NCBI RefSeq assembly: GCF_009933255.1
Contig: NZ_MAEI01000026.1
Coordinates: 44,527-108,526 of the forward strand
Origin: Enterococcus diestrammenae
GTDB taxonomy: Bacteria; Bacillota; Bacilli; Lactobacillales; Enterococcaceae
Length of the DNA stretch: 64,000 nucleotides
Reading direction: 5' to 3'
Notes under the pieces: generated by a model
The model's database searches: none
The model's input: the letters and a program-made list of their open reading frames with translations, nothing else
Told to the model about the DNA's origin: nothing
In this document: one piece after another, positions 34,076 through 43,472 of the stretch
How the letters are laid out: each line of letters opens with the position of its first letter
Numbering within the stretch: the first letter of the stretch is position 1
Position numbers and translations under genes: made by a program

Positions 34076-37000
34076 TTAGCAATAGATAATCAGCTGTGCG
34101 TCAGCAGTTAACCTAGCTTCTAACTCATCCTTGGCAATGGTTAAGCCTCCTGGACGATACGGGTTTTTCTCGATTGTCGTCAGCAACGCTTCCCCGTTTA
34201 GCTCTAGCCCGCGTTTTCCTTGATTGATACGATATAAAATCGTCACTTGTTCTTTTCCTAGACGGTAGTTTAATTGCAACCCATCCAAGCTAGCCGGTAA
34301 CACCGGATCAAAAATATAGTGATCACAATCTTGGCGGATGCCCAAAACATTGCTGAGCATTTGGTTCATGAAAATCCCCGGACCGCTGGAATAAATACGC
34401 CAACCGCCTTTAACATTTACGCTACCATCTCTTAGTTTATCAAAGTTTTCTTGCGCTTCATACCTTGTTTTGAAATCGCCATCAGAACTTGAAAAATAGA
34501 CATTGGCTTGTCGCAACATGGCATTAGGTACGTGTTGCTGGATTTGAATCGGATTGATGATTTGTAAAGCATGCCATGTTTCATCAGCTTTTCCTAGTTT
34601 AGCCATTGCTTCTGTAAACCGAATGTGGGCATGGACATATTGCAAGCCAATTTCTCGACCAAAGTTTGCCGCTTGTTCCGCACGTTTGAAATAAGTGCTG
34701 ACACCACCGGCATAAGTTGCCGGGCGATTCATCAAGCGGACCCCATCTGGAAACTGAAGAAATTCCTTAATGACAGCTAGGTGATCCACCGCTTGTTCTG
34801 GGGTTAATAATTCGGCAATCATGCTGCGGGTCATAGGCAACAAACGATACGTAATGCCGGTTTTTTGATCAGTAGGGTGAATGATAAATTCAAATTGTTG
34901 CTCCTCATTTTGCAAGACAAAACCTGGTAAGATGCCTGCTGGTGCCATTATTCTTTGGTAATCGGCTTTAATTCCTGTCGCAAGTTCCTGCAAATGCTGA
35001 CTATATTCCGGTACCACTGACTGTAATCCTTGGGCCAGCTTCGTGATGACTTGATAAGTCAAGGCTACTGTCCAAGTGCTCGCCATTTGATGTTTCAGAC
35101 GTTGGTCATTAGGCTGTAACGTATCGTCCCAATCGCCATCCCCATAGCAAGACAGCATCGTCCCTGGCAAGAAATGACTTTCAATATACCCCACTTCTTT
35201 TTGCAAATGTTCTAACAAGGAAGCAGTTTGGCTCGTCTTCAAGAAGGTGCCACGGTCAGTATAAGGAATTTGTAAATCCAAAATACCGTAATCGCCGGTA
35301 TAAGCCAGGTAATCAGCGACGACTTTCATCGGCCATACAATGACATCCCCGTGGCTTTCATCAGCTTTTTGAGTTTCATAGCGATCAAACATAAACCATT
35401 GAGGCCAATTGCCATCATCTGCAAATTGATTGGCAAAGACGTGTTGGATGATGCTGGCGACAATTTCCGGCCGATCCAAAGCGAAGAAAAATTCCGTCGG
35501 TCCTTGTGACACATCCCGCGTTCCCCAAGCGGCACCACCATATTGTTCCAACCCGTGAGGTGACAGATAGTGCACCAACATATTATGACAATACCAGCGG
35601 GTCAAGGTATTGAAACTAGCAACTTCTTCATGAGGATGGCTCAGTTGGAAATGACGTAGCAAATCATCAACAAAAGCTGCATAAGCTGCATCCTCAGTCG
35701 CTACATCCGTATCTTGTGCTACAAATGCGCCCCCCTCCAAGTTTCCTTGGATGACAATTTCTAAATCTGGGGTATCGTCAAAAGCTAGGCAGACTAATTC
35801 GGGTGTATCTGCACTGACTCCCAAAATACTTTCATCTGTCACCGTAAAGTCTTGACTGGTTTGGAGGTAAAAAGTCAAGTCTGGGTATTCACTGGCTATC
35901 AATGATTCTGATGCGGCAGTAAGTTTCAGTTGCTTATCTTCTTGAGTCAACTGGTAACTTTGGGTTTCGCCAGCTCCCATGATGAAGTGATTGGTCAGGA
36001 GCAGTTGATACGAGCGTTGGTTACGACTGGTAAACCGCGTCCGAATTTCACGACCTGCGGCCACGGTATAAGTGGTGATAGTCAATAAATCACCTTGATA
36101 CACGTAATACCAAGTCGCCGAATTCAGACCCATTTCAAAGGCTGAAGCCAACCCTAAAAGGTGCCATTTACCCCCGTCTTTTAGATAAATCCGTTGGCCA
36201 GAATGCGTCATAGCATTTAAAGAGTTGCGGCTATTACTCATGAGTTTATTGACATTGGTATTGCCTAAAACGATTTGCGAATTAAAGAGCCCAAACATAT
36301 AGACGGTGGTACTCATCAAAGGTGTATCCGCAGTCAGCTCTTCACCACTGAGTAAGATATGCCCGTGGGAGCGTTCCATCTGTAATTCTTTTTCTTGTAA
36401 AACCACATGATGATGATTCAAAGTGAAAAAGGAATACAGTTGTTCCTCTTGCCATTCTTCCAACTGTCTTTCAGGATAAAGCGTTTCAAGTAGCTCCGTC
36501 GTCAGGGGTTCACCACTGATGACTTCCCCCAACTGATCTTTTTTGGCACTGGTGATCCCAGCAGCAACTGCGTCTTGAGGCAACATCGCAGGTCGAGCGG
36601 CTTTGACTTGGTCCAATGGCAGTACCAACTCAGAAACAGCAGTTGGATGATCTTCCTGAAAAACGCCATAAAAATCCAAATCTTGGGGATGATCCAAAGT
36701 CATTTTACCGGTTTGAAAAGCCAAGTAAGCAAACTCATATTGATAGACTTGATTTGGCAAATAAGCCATCGTTAAGGCTTGAGGTTGATGGGTCAATTCA
36801 TAGGCTTTACCAAAGAACTGATAGCCATCAGTTGCATAGCCAATCGCCCCTTGCAACAACCCCATTTGAACAACAGGAAATTTTCCGGCTTGGGGTTGAT
36901 TTTGGCGGGAGACGATATGGTAGCCACCTTCGACTTCCAGTACATGGTGATCAATATATTGTGAAACATAGGCTTCGTTGGACTGTACCGCACCTGCTGC

Positions 37001-37375
37001 AGCATTCCCTAGGTCTTGACCCACTAGCAAGTCTACAGTTTCCCCTTGGCCACTTAAATTAACCGACCAAAACCAAGTATTGTCTGCTCCAAGGCTAAAT
37101 TGCACTTGGTAGCTGATATTACCGGCTTTTCCTTGCCAATACAAAGCGGTTTCCGTATGGGAAAAACGGCTAGCGGCATTCGAGCCAATCAGTGGGGTCA
37201 CCTGCAAACCAGTGTCGGTATACTCCCGCAAATACAGTTGGTTCAAGCTACCATCTAAAGGATTGCCATTTAATTGATTGATCATAATGGCTTCATTTGC
37301 TTCTAACAGGTATAAGTCTCCTGATGATAAAAAGGTTGCTTTTAACTCACCTTTTGTTAGGGTTATCTTCGGCAT
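34076..37375 (-). CDS. GH94 phosphorylase, 1,2-beta-oligoglucan phosphorylase type
   Basis: A 1,099-residue cytoplasmic GH94 enzyme. GH94 members cleave beta-glucosides with phosphate to give glucose 1-phosphate. Cellobiose and chitobiose phosphorylases are about 800 residues and cellodextrin phosphorylases near 1,000. About 1,100 is typical of 1,2-beta-oligoglucan phosphorylase (SOGP), as in Listeria innocua, where it sits beside a GH3 enzyme and an ABC importer. Visible parts are a long N-terminal sandwich, RWYCHNMLVHYLSPHG, WGTRDVSQGPTEF, GNWPQWFMFDRY, and GDGDWDDTLQP with the likely catalytic aspartate at about residue 750. The linkage specificity is inferred from length and neighbourhood. 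Confidence 0.82.
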   Translation of the reverse strand: MPKITLTKGELKATFLSSGDLYLLEANEAIMINQLNGNPLDGSLNQLYLREYTDTGLQVTPLIGSNAASRFSHTETALYWQGKAGNISYQVQFSLGADNTWFWSVNLSGQGETVDLLVGQDLGNAAAGAVQSNEAYVSQYIDHHVLEVEGGYHIVSRQNQPQAGKFPVVQMGLLQGAIGYATDGYQFFGKAYELTHQPQALTMAYLPNQVYQYEFAYLAFQTGKMTLDHPQDLDFYGVFQEDHPTAVSELVLPLDQVKAARPAMLPQDAVAAGITSAKKDQLGEVISGEPLTTELLETLYPERQLEEWQEEQLYSFFTLNHHHVVLQEKELQMERSHGHILLSGEELTADTPLMSTTVYMFGLFNSQIVLGNTNVNKLMSNSRNSLNAMTHSGQRIYLKDGGKWHLLGLASAFEMGLNSATWYYVYQGDLLTITTYTVAAGREIRTRFTSRNQRSYQLLLTNHFIMGAGETQSYQLTQEDKQLKLTAASESLIASEYPDLTFYLQTSQDFTVTDESILGVSADTPELVCLAFDDTPDLEIVIQGNLEGGAFVAQDTDVATEDAAYAAFVDDLLRHFQLSHPHEEVASFNTLTRWYCHNMLVHYLSPHGLEQYGGAAWGTRDVSQGPTEFFFALDRPEIVASIIQHVFANQFADDGNWPQWFMFDRYETQKADESHGDVIVWPMKVVADYLAYTGDYGILDLQIPYTDRGTFLKTSQTASLLEHLQKEVGYIESHFLPGTMLSCYGDGDWDDTLQPNDQRLKHQMASTWTVALTYQVITKLAQGLQSVVPEYSQHLQELATGIKADYQRIMAPAGILPGFVLQNEEQQFEFIIHPTDQKTGITYRLLPMTRSMIAELLTPEQAVDHLAVIKEFLQFPDGVRLMNRPATYAGGVSTYFKRAEQAANFGREIGLQYVHAHIRFTEAMAKLGKADETWHALQIINPIQIQQHVPNAMLRQANVYFSSSDGDFKTRYEAQENFDKLRDGSVNVKGGWRIYSSGPGIFMNQMLSNVLGIRQDCDHYIFDPVLPASLDGLQLNYRLGKEQVTILYRINQGKRGLELNGEALLTTIEKNPYRPGGLTIAKDELEARLTADAQLIIYC

Positions 37376-37391
37376 TTTTGATCCTCGTTTC

Positions 37392-39539
37392 TTATTTAAT
37401 CAATTGGAAATCGCTGCTGAGACCACTGACACTGCTGCCACCAATCGTTAAGGTAAAGCTACCAGCATCACTAGAAGCGATTTGATTTGGATGAACATAG
37501 CGCAACAAGTCTTCCGTAATCGTAAAACGAACCGTCTTACTTTCGCCAGCAGCCAAAGAGACTTTTTGGAAGCCTTTCAGTTCTTTAAGTGGGCGGACCA
37601 CTTCACCGACTAAATCCCGTAGATACAGTTGGACCGTTTCCACACCAGCTACCGCGCTATCGTTAGTGACAGTGACACTTGCTACCAGACTTTCTGAGGC
37701 AGTCATGGTATCGCTGCTCAATGTCAATTGGCTATAGTTGAAATTGCTATAGCTAAGCCCAAAACCAAAAGGATATTTCGCATAATTGCTGCAATCCAAG
37801 TATTTGGAAACATATTTTTCATCTGGCGCTGATTCGTAAGGACGACCAGTGTTGTCCGTATTGTAATAGACAGGAACTTGTCCCACTGATTCCGGGAAGG
37901 ACATCGACAAACGGCCTGAGGGGTTGACTGCTCCAGTCAGAATATTTTTCAAAGCATGGCCGGCTTCAGTACCAGGGAACCACGCTTCCACAATGGCTTT
38001 GGCACCATCCAACTCCCGCAAATCCAAGGGACGGCCATTATATAAAGTCACGATGACATTTTCATTTACTGCTAAGATTTTCTTGAAGAAGTCCAATTGA
38101 GCTTGTGGCAATCGTATATCCGTCCGGCTAGCAGCCTCCCCACTCATCCAGTCGGCTTCTCCTAAGGCCACGATCACTTTGTCAGCCGTTTTTGCCAAAG
38201 TGAGGGCTTCCGCAACAGCCGCTTCACTAGGAGTGAAATAATCAAAGGTTTCCGTACCACTGACAACGGATTGGTCTTTGGCAAATGCTTGGGCTAAGGA
38301 GATAGCTTCAGCTTTTTGTCCTTGCCAAGACCAAGCGCCTAAGACATCATTAGAAGCCGCAGCTGGTCCTACTAACGCAACTTTTTCAGTCGCTTTCAAT
38401 GGCAACACCGCTTCATTTTTTAGCAAGACAATGGCTTTTTCAGCAATTTCTCGTGCTGCTTGACGATGATCCTCACACAAGATCAATGCAGCTTCAGCCG
38501 TTTCATCCGCCCCACGATAAGGATTTTCAAACAAGCCTAGATCATTTTTCAATTCCAAGATACGCAAGACTGCTTCATCAACTAAGCCAGCGTCAATCCG
38601 GCCTTCCGCAATCAATTCTGCCAAGTAATGGCTGTAAGTGGAAGTCATCATTTCGATATCGACCCCAGCTTTTATGGCTAATTCGGCAGCTTCTTTTTCG
38701 TTCGCAGCCACTCCGTGAGGAATCATTTCAGAGATTGCTCCCCAGTCGGAGATGACCGTGCCTTCAAAACCAAGATCGTCTCTGAGCACATCCCGGAAGA
38801 GCCATTTGTTCCCAGTGGCTGGAATACCATCGACGGTATTAAAGGAAGTCATGACCAATTTTGCACCAGCTTGAATCGCTGCATGATAACCTGGAAGGTA
38901 GGATTCGCGTAATTGTCTTTCGGACATGTTGACCGTGTTGTAATCACGACCAGCAATGGCTGCCCCGTAAGCTGCAAAGTGTTTGACACAAGCCGCCACC
39001 CGCATGAAATCGTGGGTCAAATCCTCCCCTTGGTAACCTTTGACGAAAGCTTCGGCAAAGCGGCTATTCAAAAATGGATCTTCCCCGGTGGATTCCATCA
39101 CCCGACCCCAACGTGGATCTCTAACTAAGTCCACCATTGGCGAAAAGGTCACGTGAAGCCCGGAAACCGCTGCTTCTTTTGCGGAAATTTCTGCCATTTT
39201 TTCCGCAGCCGCCACATCCCAAGTCGCACCTAAACCTAGAGGAATGGGGAAAATCGTCCGAAAGCCATGAATAATATCGGCCATCAACAAGGTTGGGATG
39301 TGCAAACGATTGTTTTCCATATAGCTTTTTTGAACCCGAATAGCTTCTTTCGCACCGGAAATCCCTAACGTCGAACCGGCATTTTTGATATTTTCTTCGG
39401 TTAAGTCCAGATCTCCCATCGGACCTGTTTTTTCTTCTGCTTTTTCAGAATAAAAAGCTGCCATCAATTGTTGCAATTGATCGATTTTCTCAGCTTGGGT
39501 CATCTGTCCTAGTAAATCTTGCAGTTGTGTTTTTTCCAT
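37392..39539 (-). CDS. GH3 beta-glucosidase (BglX-like)
   Basis: A 715-residue family 3 beta-glucosidase without a signal peptide. The barrel carries DPRWGRVMESTGEDP, KHFAAYG and the nucleophile aspartate in TVISDWGAI (about residue 265). The second alpha/beta sandwich domain and a C-terminal fibronectin-III-like domain (about 600-715) follow. The ATG at 39539 is preferred; an in-frame GTG at 39548 overlaps the AGGTG ribosome site. The L. innocua counterpart in a similar cluster acts on sophorose-type disaccharides, so this enzyme probably finishes off the disaccharides left by the GH94 enzyme, 16 bases downstream. Confidence 0.9.
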   Translation of the reverse strand: MEKTQLQDLLGQMTQAEKIDQLQQLMAAFYSEKAEEKTGPMGDLDLTEENIKNAGSTLGISGAKEAIRVQKSYMENNRLHIPTLLMADIIHGFRTIFPIPLGLGATWDVAAAEKMAEISAKEAAVSGLHVTFSPMVDLVRDPRWGRVMESTGEDPFLNSRFAEAFVKGYQGEDLTHDFMRVAACVKHFAAYGAAIAGRDYNTVNMSERQLRESYLPGYHAAIQAGAKLVMTSFNTVDGIPATGNKWLFRDVLRDDLGFEGTVISDWGAISEMIPHGVAANEKEAAELAIKAGVDIEMMTSTYSHYLAELIAEGRIDAGLVDEAVLRILELKNDLGLFENPYRGADETAEAALILCEDHRQAAREIAEKAIVLLKNEAVLPLKATEKVALVGPAAASNDVLGAWSWQGQKAEAISLAQAFAKDQSVVSGTETFDYFTPSEAAVAEALTLAKTADKVIVALGEADWMSGEAASRTDIRLPQAQLDFFKKILAVNENVIVTLYNGRPLDLRELDGAKAIVEAWFPGTEAGHALKNILTGAVNPSGRLSMSFPESVGQVPVYYNTDNTGRPYESAPDEKYVSKYLDCSNYAKYPFGFGLSYSNFNYSQLTLSSDTMTASESLVASVTVTNDSAVAGVETVQLYLRDLVGEVVRPLKELKGFQKVSLAAGESKTVRFTITEDLLRYVHPNQIASSDAGSFTLTIGGSSVSGLSSDFQLIK

Positions 39540-39548
39540 TGTTTTCAC

Positions 39549-40310
39549 CTAATCCTTTGTTTGAATAGTCATTGCTAGTGGAAAATGATCAGAAGGGAAG
39601 CGCCGATCACACGCATCCGTCAGAACGCCTGTTTTCAAAGCTGCAAAACCTTTTAAGTAGATATAATCAATCTCTTCCAAGTCCTGCCAGCTAGTTTCAT
39701 AATCGAAATTCTGGAAGGTCCCATCCGGTCCATAATGAGGGCTGGGACTGGTCGTCTTGCCGTTTTCAAATTGTGCTTGCACCAACTGATGGACCTCATC
39801 TGTCGGCCAAGCATTGAAATCCCCTAATAAAATCGTAGGATAGTCAGCAATCTTATCCGCCAACTCCGTCAACAATACCTTCATTCCAGACATCCGAGCG
39901 GCCTCAGAGACATGATCCAAATGGACGTTGAGGACTAAGAATGGGGCACCCCCTGCTTCTTGGAAAAGTCCCCATAAGCAAATCCGCGGATAGCCAGCTT
40001 CGGGATGAATACTTGGTTTATCAGGGGTTTCTGATAACCAAAAGAAGCCAGAGTCCAAAAGTTCGAGGGCTGGCCGATACAAGATGGCTAATCCTTCGCC
40101 AGTGCCATCGCCATCACGTTCGGCTGCTAGTACTTGGTAATCTTTTAAACTAGTCAAATCTTCCACTTGATTCGGGCGTACTTCTTGCACCCCGACCAAA
40201 TCCCAAGCGTGATAAGTCAGTAAACTCAAGACATAATCTTTCCGATAATCCCATTGCCACTGGCGGTCATAATCGGTATCCACTCGCACATTGTACGTTG
40301 CAATCTTCAT
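39549..40310 (-). CDS. EEP-family (endonuclease/exonuclease/phosphatase) phosphodiesterase
   Basis: A 253-residue cytoplasmic protein of the EEP fold: TYNVRVDTDYD at the N-terminus, the metal-binding glutamate in VQEVRP (E43), LNVHLDHVSE, LLGDFNAWP, and the final SDHFPLAMTI. It is not an AP endonuclease: exonuclease III marks such as NVNGLRA are missing. The family also includes sphingomyelinases and other phosphodiesterases. It is embedded between an esterase (13 bases) and GH3 (9 bases) in a sugar operon, so its substrate may be a phosphodiester group, such as phosphoglycerol, on imported glucan. That role is a hypothesis; no substrate is proven. Confidence 0.85.
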   Translation of the reverse strand: MKIATYNVRVDTDYDRQWQWDYRKDYVLSLLTYHAWDLVGVQEVRPNQVEDLTSLKDYQVLAAERDGDGTGEGLAILYRPALELLDSGFFWLSETPDKPSIHPEAGYPRICLWGLFQEAGGAPFLVLNVHLDHVSEAARMSGMKVLLTELADKIADYPTILLGDFNAWPTDEVHQLVQAQFENGKTTSPSPHYGPDGTFQNFDYETSWQDLEEIDYIYLKGFAALKTGVLTDACDRRFPSDHFPLAMTIQTKD

Positions 40311-40323
40311 CCTAATCCCTGCC

Positions 40324-41208
40324 TTACATGATTTCTTTCAATAATTGTATTTCTTGTGTTAATCGTTTTAAGCCGCCACCTTCATGGCCTTTCCCCCAAA
40401 AAACAGTCAGCTGTTTGGGACCAGCTAAGCGCTTATAGGTGGGGAAGAAATCCACCATTGGACAGGTGATATCGTTGGTCGCGACCGATGCCCAAACTGG
40501 ATTTTCAATCAGATGAGCGTAATGGCGAATATCAAACATCGCCATTGTTTGAAGCACTTGTTTTTGATCTGTTGGATGGGTGTTCAAATATTCCTTCATC
40601 ACCCCATAAGACCCCGTCGCCGCCGCAATGCGATGTGGTAAATTCGATTGGCTTGGGACATTGGCAAATGTTCCTTGGATGGCCACTGGGCTCAAACTGT
40701 TTACCATCAAAGCCAACCCACCGCCTTGGGAATTTCCATGGAGATAAACCCGGCTGGCGTCCAAAAGTGGTAAGTTCTCTAAGACTTCAAATAAACGTAA
40801 TTGATCTGCTACCATTCGGCGGAGGTAACTATCTTCCGGAGTCAATAGCCCTCGCCCCAAAGGCATGGGCATCGTCACGGTTTGATAAGGTACTTGGTCT
40901 AAAGTTGCACCACCTTGTCCCCGATTGTCGATTACCAAGCACCCGCAACCAATCGCTAACCAATGACTAAATTGTTGTGGGTTTTCAATCTGGGTTAGAT
41001 AGCCTAAAAAGTCAATCACTACCGGCGTCGGTTGTGAGCTCTTGGGTTGAAGATACAAGCCATGGATGATTTCGCCTCCAAGGCTTTGGTATTGCATCGA
41101 AAAAGCTTCACCATTTGTAACTTCCACAGCAAGGGGGGTAAGGGTCAATTGCAAGGGAAGTTGGGCTAGTTCATCGGTTACCTGTTGCCAAAACTGGTTA
41201 TTGTCCAT
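40324..41208 (-). CDS. CE7-like acetyl esterase (AXE1 type), operon 2
   Basis: A 294-residue cytoplasmic alpha/beta hydrolase. It has RGQGG (96-100), the nucleophile elbow HGNSQGG with S160, a late aspartate in ATNDITCP (about 240) and histidine in GKGHEGGG (about 279). This is the CE7 layout, but the protein is well diverged from the one at 19973-20950. It probably removes acyl groups from oligosaccharides inside the cell. The start ATG lies within the last codons of the upstream YesL-like gene (11-base overlap), and the phosphodiesterase gene follows 13 bases later. Confidence 0.82.
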   Translation of the reverse strand: MDNNQFWQQVTDELAQLPLQLTLTPLAVEVTNGEAFSMQYQSLGGEIIHGLYLQPKSSQPTPVVIDFLGYLTQIENPQQFSHWLAIGCGCLVIDNRGQGGATLDQVPYQTVTMPMPLGRGLLTPEDSYLRRMVADQLRLFEVLENLPLLDASRVYLHGNSQGGGLALMVNSLSPVAIQGTFANVPSQSNLPHRIAAATGSYGVMKEYLNTHPTDQKQVLQTMAMFDIRHYAHLIENPVWASVATNDITCPMVDFFPTYKRLAGPKQLTVFWGKGHEGGGLKRLTQEIQLLKEIM

Positions 41209-41794
41209 CTGTTTTCACCAATACCTTATTGAAAAAAGTTACTTGCAAACAAACGCTAATCGCAAATCCGCTGACGAGGCAAAGCATCAGATTAACCTTT
41301 GCCAGCAAGAACAAAACCACCGCTGGAATCACAAATAAAATGATGCCATGAGCGGTACTGCTTAATAGTACATAGAAAGCTTCTTGCCCAGCTTCTTTCA
41401 CCGATAGTGTCGAAAGACTAAAAATCACAGTAAAAATCGTGACAAACAAAAAGCTTAAGGCGGTCAAAACGATAACTAGAAAACCTAAGGCGGTAGAAAG
41501 ACTCATGAAGACAAAGCCTATCCCAGCTACACCTAAACCAAAAGCCAAGACGATAGCCGTTAATAAACTACCTCGTTTGACTTCTTGGAGGTTTTGGAAG
41601 TATTCACGAATGACACTGGTCTGTTTTTGCTGCAATAAGTTTTGGACGCCTCGATAAAGGGCGATAATCGCCGGTCCGGTAAACACTACCGTCCAAGCTG
41701 TCAATAAAAACAAGATATTTAAGATCAATAAATCAGCTAAAAAGGAAAAGGTCCGATAATACCAACCATCAAAGGAGAAGAATTTTTCAATCAT
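41198..41794 (-). CDS. YesL-like (DUF624) membrane protein
   Basis: A 198-residue protein with about five membrane segments. It begins with the family pattern FFSFDGWYYRTFSFLADLLILN and then ILFLLTAWTVVFTGPAIIALYRGV, as in YesL of Bacillus and many ABC-sugar operons. The function of the family is unknown, perhaps assisting or tuning the importer. It sits between the binding protein (59 bases upstream) and the esterase (11-base overlap), so it is clearly inside the operon. Confidence 0.85.
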   Translation of the reverse strand: MIEKFFSFDGWYYRTFSFLADLLILNILFLLTAWTVVFTGPAIIALYRGVQNLLQQKQTSVIREYFQNLQEVKRGSLLTAIVLAFGLGVAGIGFVFMSLSTALGFLVIVLTALSFLFVTIFTVIFSLSTLSVKEAGQEAFYVLLSSTAHGIILFVIPAVVLFLLAKVNLMLCLVSGFAISVCLQVTFFNKVLVKTDGQ

Positions 41795-41853
41795 AATAAG
41801 TAATAGGGGGCAGAACTCAGTTACTGCCCCCCTACCATCCTTTCTATTGGTGA

Positions 41854-43458
41854 CTACTGTAATTTTTCGCGGTTATCAGCCATTTTTTCAGATTTGATGG
41901 CTTTAATTTCATCCCATTTATTGTCGTCTAAGAAAGTTTTGTATTCTGACAACGTCTTATCAAAGGCTTTTTCATCAGAAGCCCGAATCATGGAAATGAC
42001 GCTGCTGTTCAATTTAGTTTCGATTGCTTCGTTTGAACGAGCTTCCGGCGTACCTAGATCTGGATTGATATTTTCAATGACAAAGTGTGGCACTAACTTG
42101 CCTTTGCCCCAAGCTTGCATTTGTGTCAAAGCATCTTCTGTTTTAACTTTCAAGGCATTGACCCGGTCGTTATTGAAATAGTTAAAACGGCTAATTCCGT
42201 ATTTCTTGTTGTAAGCTTCGTTGTCGGTTTGTTCTAATTTAGCAACTTCTGGCAAGTAGTCGATTTTACCTTCATCATTGTAAGCATAAGTGACTCCTTC
42301 AACCCCATATTTCGTCAAAATTTGCCCAGGTTCGTCGATCAAGTAAGTAAACAATTGAGTCACTTTAGCAGGATCTTTGGCGTCTTTGGTAATGTAGTTG
42401 CTCAACCAACCAGAAATCCCAGTTTGGTTCATCGTCGGTTTCCGGCCACTAGTGCTAGAAGGCCCATCAATGGCGATGTAACGAGTTCCAGATTTCTTAT
42501 TGAAATCATTGAAGTTCCCCCCTTGGCCGCTAGTACCAGCTACCAAGATTGTTGCATATTGACCACTCTTGACTTTTTCATCGTAAGTCGGGCCATCATC
42601 AGTAAAGCTATCATCAGAAATGTTGCCATCACGATAGACTTGATTCAACGTAGACAACCAAGTCAAGTATTCTTCATCCAAATTGCGGTCATAGTATTTT
42701 CCATCTTGGTCTTCCAAAGGCACCCCAAGGAAGTCTTGCAATTTGTCAGTGAAAGGACCAGCTGTATCGCCAACAGTCGTGAAGCCCATTGGAACCAAGT
42801 CAGGATATTTCGCAGCAATGTCTTTCATAGCTTTGACAAAGTTTTCTGGTTTTGTAATATTCGGTTTTCCGATAGCTTCATACACATCTTCGCGGATTAC
42901 GAAGTTATCATTGACTGGAATATTGCCACTTTCATAATCAGCAGCTGTATTGGAGTAGTTTGGATAACCGTATGTTTTCCCATTGTCAAGGGAGTACCAT
43001 TTGAAAGTATCTTTATTGACGATATTCATCAAATACGGATCATACTTTTTGGCTAAATCATTAAGGGAATAGGCCCAACTATCTGCTTTCAAGGCAGCTT
43101 GGCCAGTTTTGTTTGTCAAAGTAACGATATCTGGTAAGTCGCCGCCAGAGATCATCGCATTTAATTTCGAGTCATCCCCAGAAATAAATTCAACATCGAT
43201 ATTTAGATCTTTTTTGATTTGAGCGGTAGTGACATCTTCACCAAATGGCAGTGCAGTCCAGTCGGAGTTAATGTACCAAGTAATTTTTGTAGTCTCTTTT
43301 TTGTTATCCAGTTTCCAAGCAGGCGTTTTTTCATCCAATTCGTAACGATCTTTAATAGAGAAGTCCGCGGAATCTTTGTCTTTGCTCCCACCGCCACAAG
43401 CTGCCAAGGCAAACAAGCTAGCTGCTAACAGTGAACCAGTTACTAATTTTTTCATCAT
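41854..43458 (-). CDS. Large oligosaccharide-binding ABC lipoprotein
   Basis: A 534-residue lipoprotein, larger than usual sugar-binding proteins and like LplA-type proteins that capture long oligosaccharides. The lipobox is ALAAC with cysteine at about 21, then GGGSKDKD. The mature part has TKITWYINSDWTALPF, ADSWAYSLNDLAKKYD, and many aromatic residues for sugar stacking. In Listeria innocua the matching position holds a binding protein for beta-1,2-glucooligosaccharides. It follows the two permease genes by 14 bases, an unusual permease-first order that is nevertheless common for LplBCA-type sets. Confidence 0.88.
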   Translation of the reverse strand: MMKKLVTGSLLAASLFALAACGGGSKDKDSADFSIKDRYELDEKTPAWKLDNKKETTKITWYINSDWTALPFGEDVTTAQIKKDLNIDVEFISGDDSKLNAMISGGDLPDIVTLTNKTGQAALKADSWAYSLNDLAKKYDPYLMNIVNKDTFKWYSLDNGKTYGYPNYSNTAADYESGNIPVNDNFVIREDVYEAIGKPNITKPENFVKAMKDIAAKYPDLVPMGFTTVGDTAGPFTDKLQDFLGVPLEDQDGKYYDRNLDEEYLTWLSTLNQVYRDGNISDDSFTDDGPTYDEKVKSGQYATILVAGTSGQGGNFNDFNKKSGTRYIAIDGPSSTSGRKPTMNQTGISGWLSNYITKDAKDPAKVTQLFTYLIDEPGQILTKYGVEGVTYAYNDEGKIDYLPEVAKLEQTDNEAYNKKYGISRFNYFNNDRVNALKVKTEDALTQMQAWGKGKLVPHFVIENINPDLGTPEARSNEAIETKLNSSVISMIRASDEKAFDKTLSEYKTFLDDNKWDEIKAIKSEKMADNREKLQ

Positions 43459-43472
43459 TTCTACCTCTTTCT

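Noticed and set aside
36616..37062. A 148-codon forward open frame
   Set aside because: Antisense to the GH94 gene; no ribosome site and no protein-like features.
42322..43056. A 244-codon forward open frame
   Set aside because: It lies wholly antisense to the binding-lipoprotein gene, has no ribosome site and its sequence looks like a mirrored frame. The reverse-strand protein has a clear lipobox and family.
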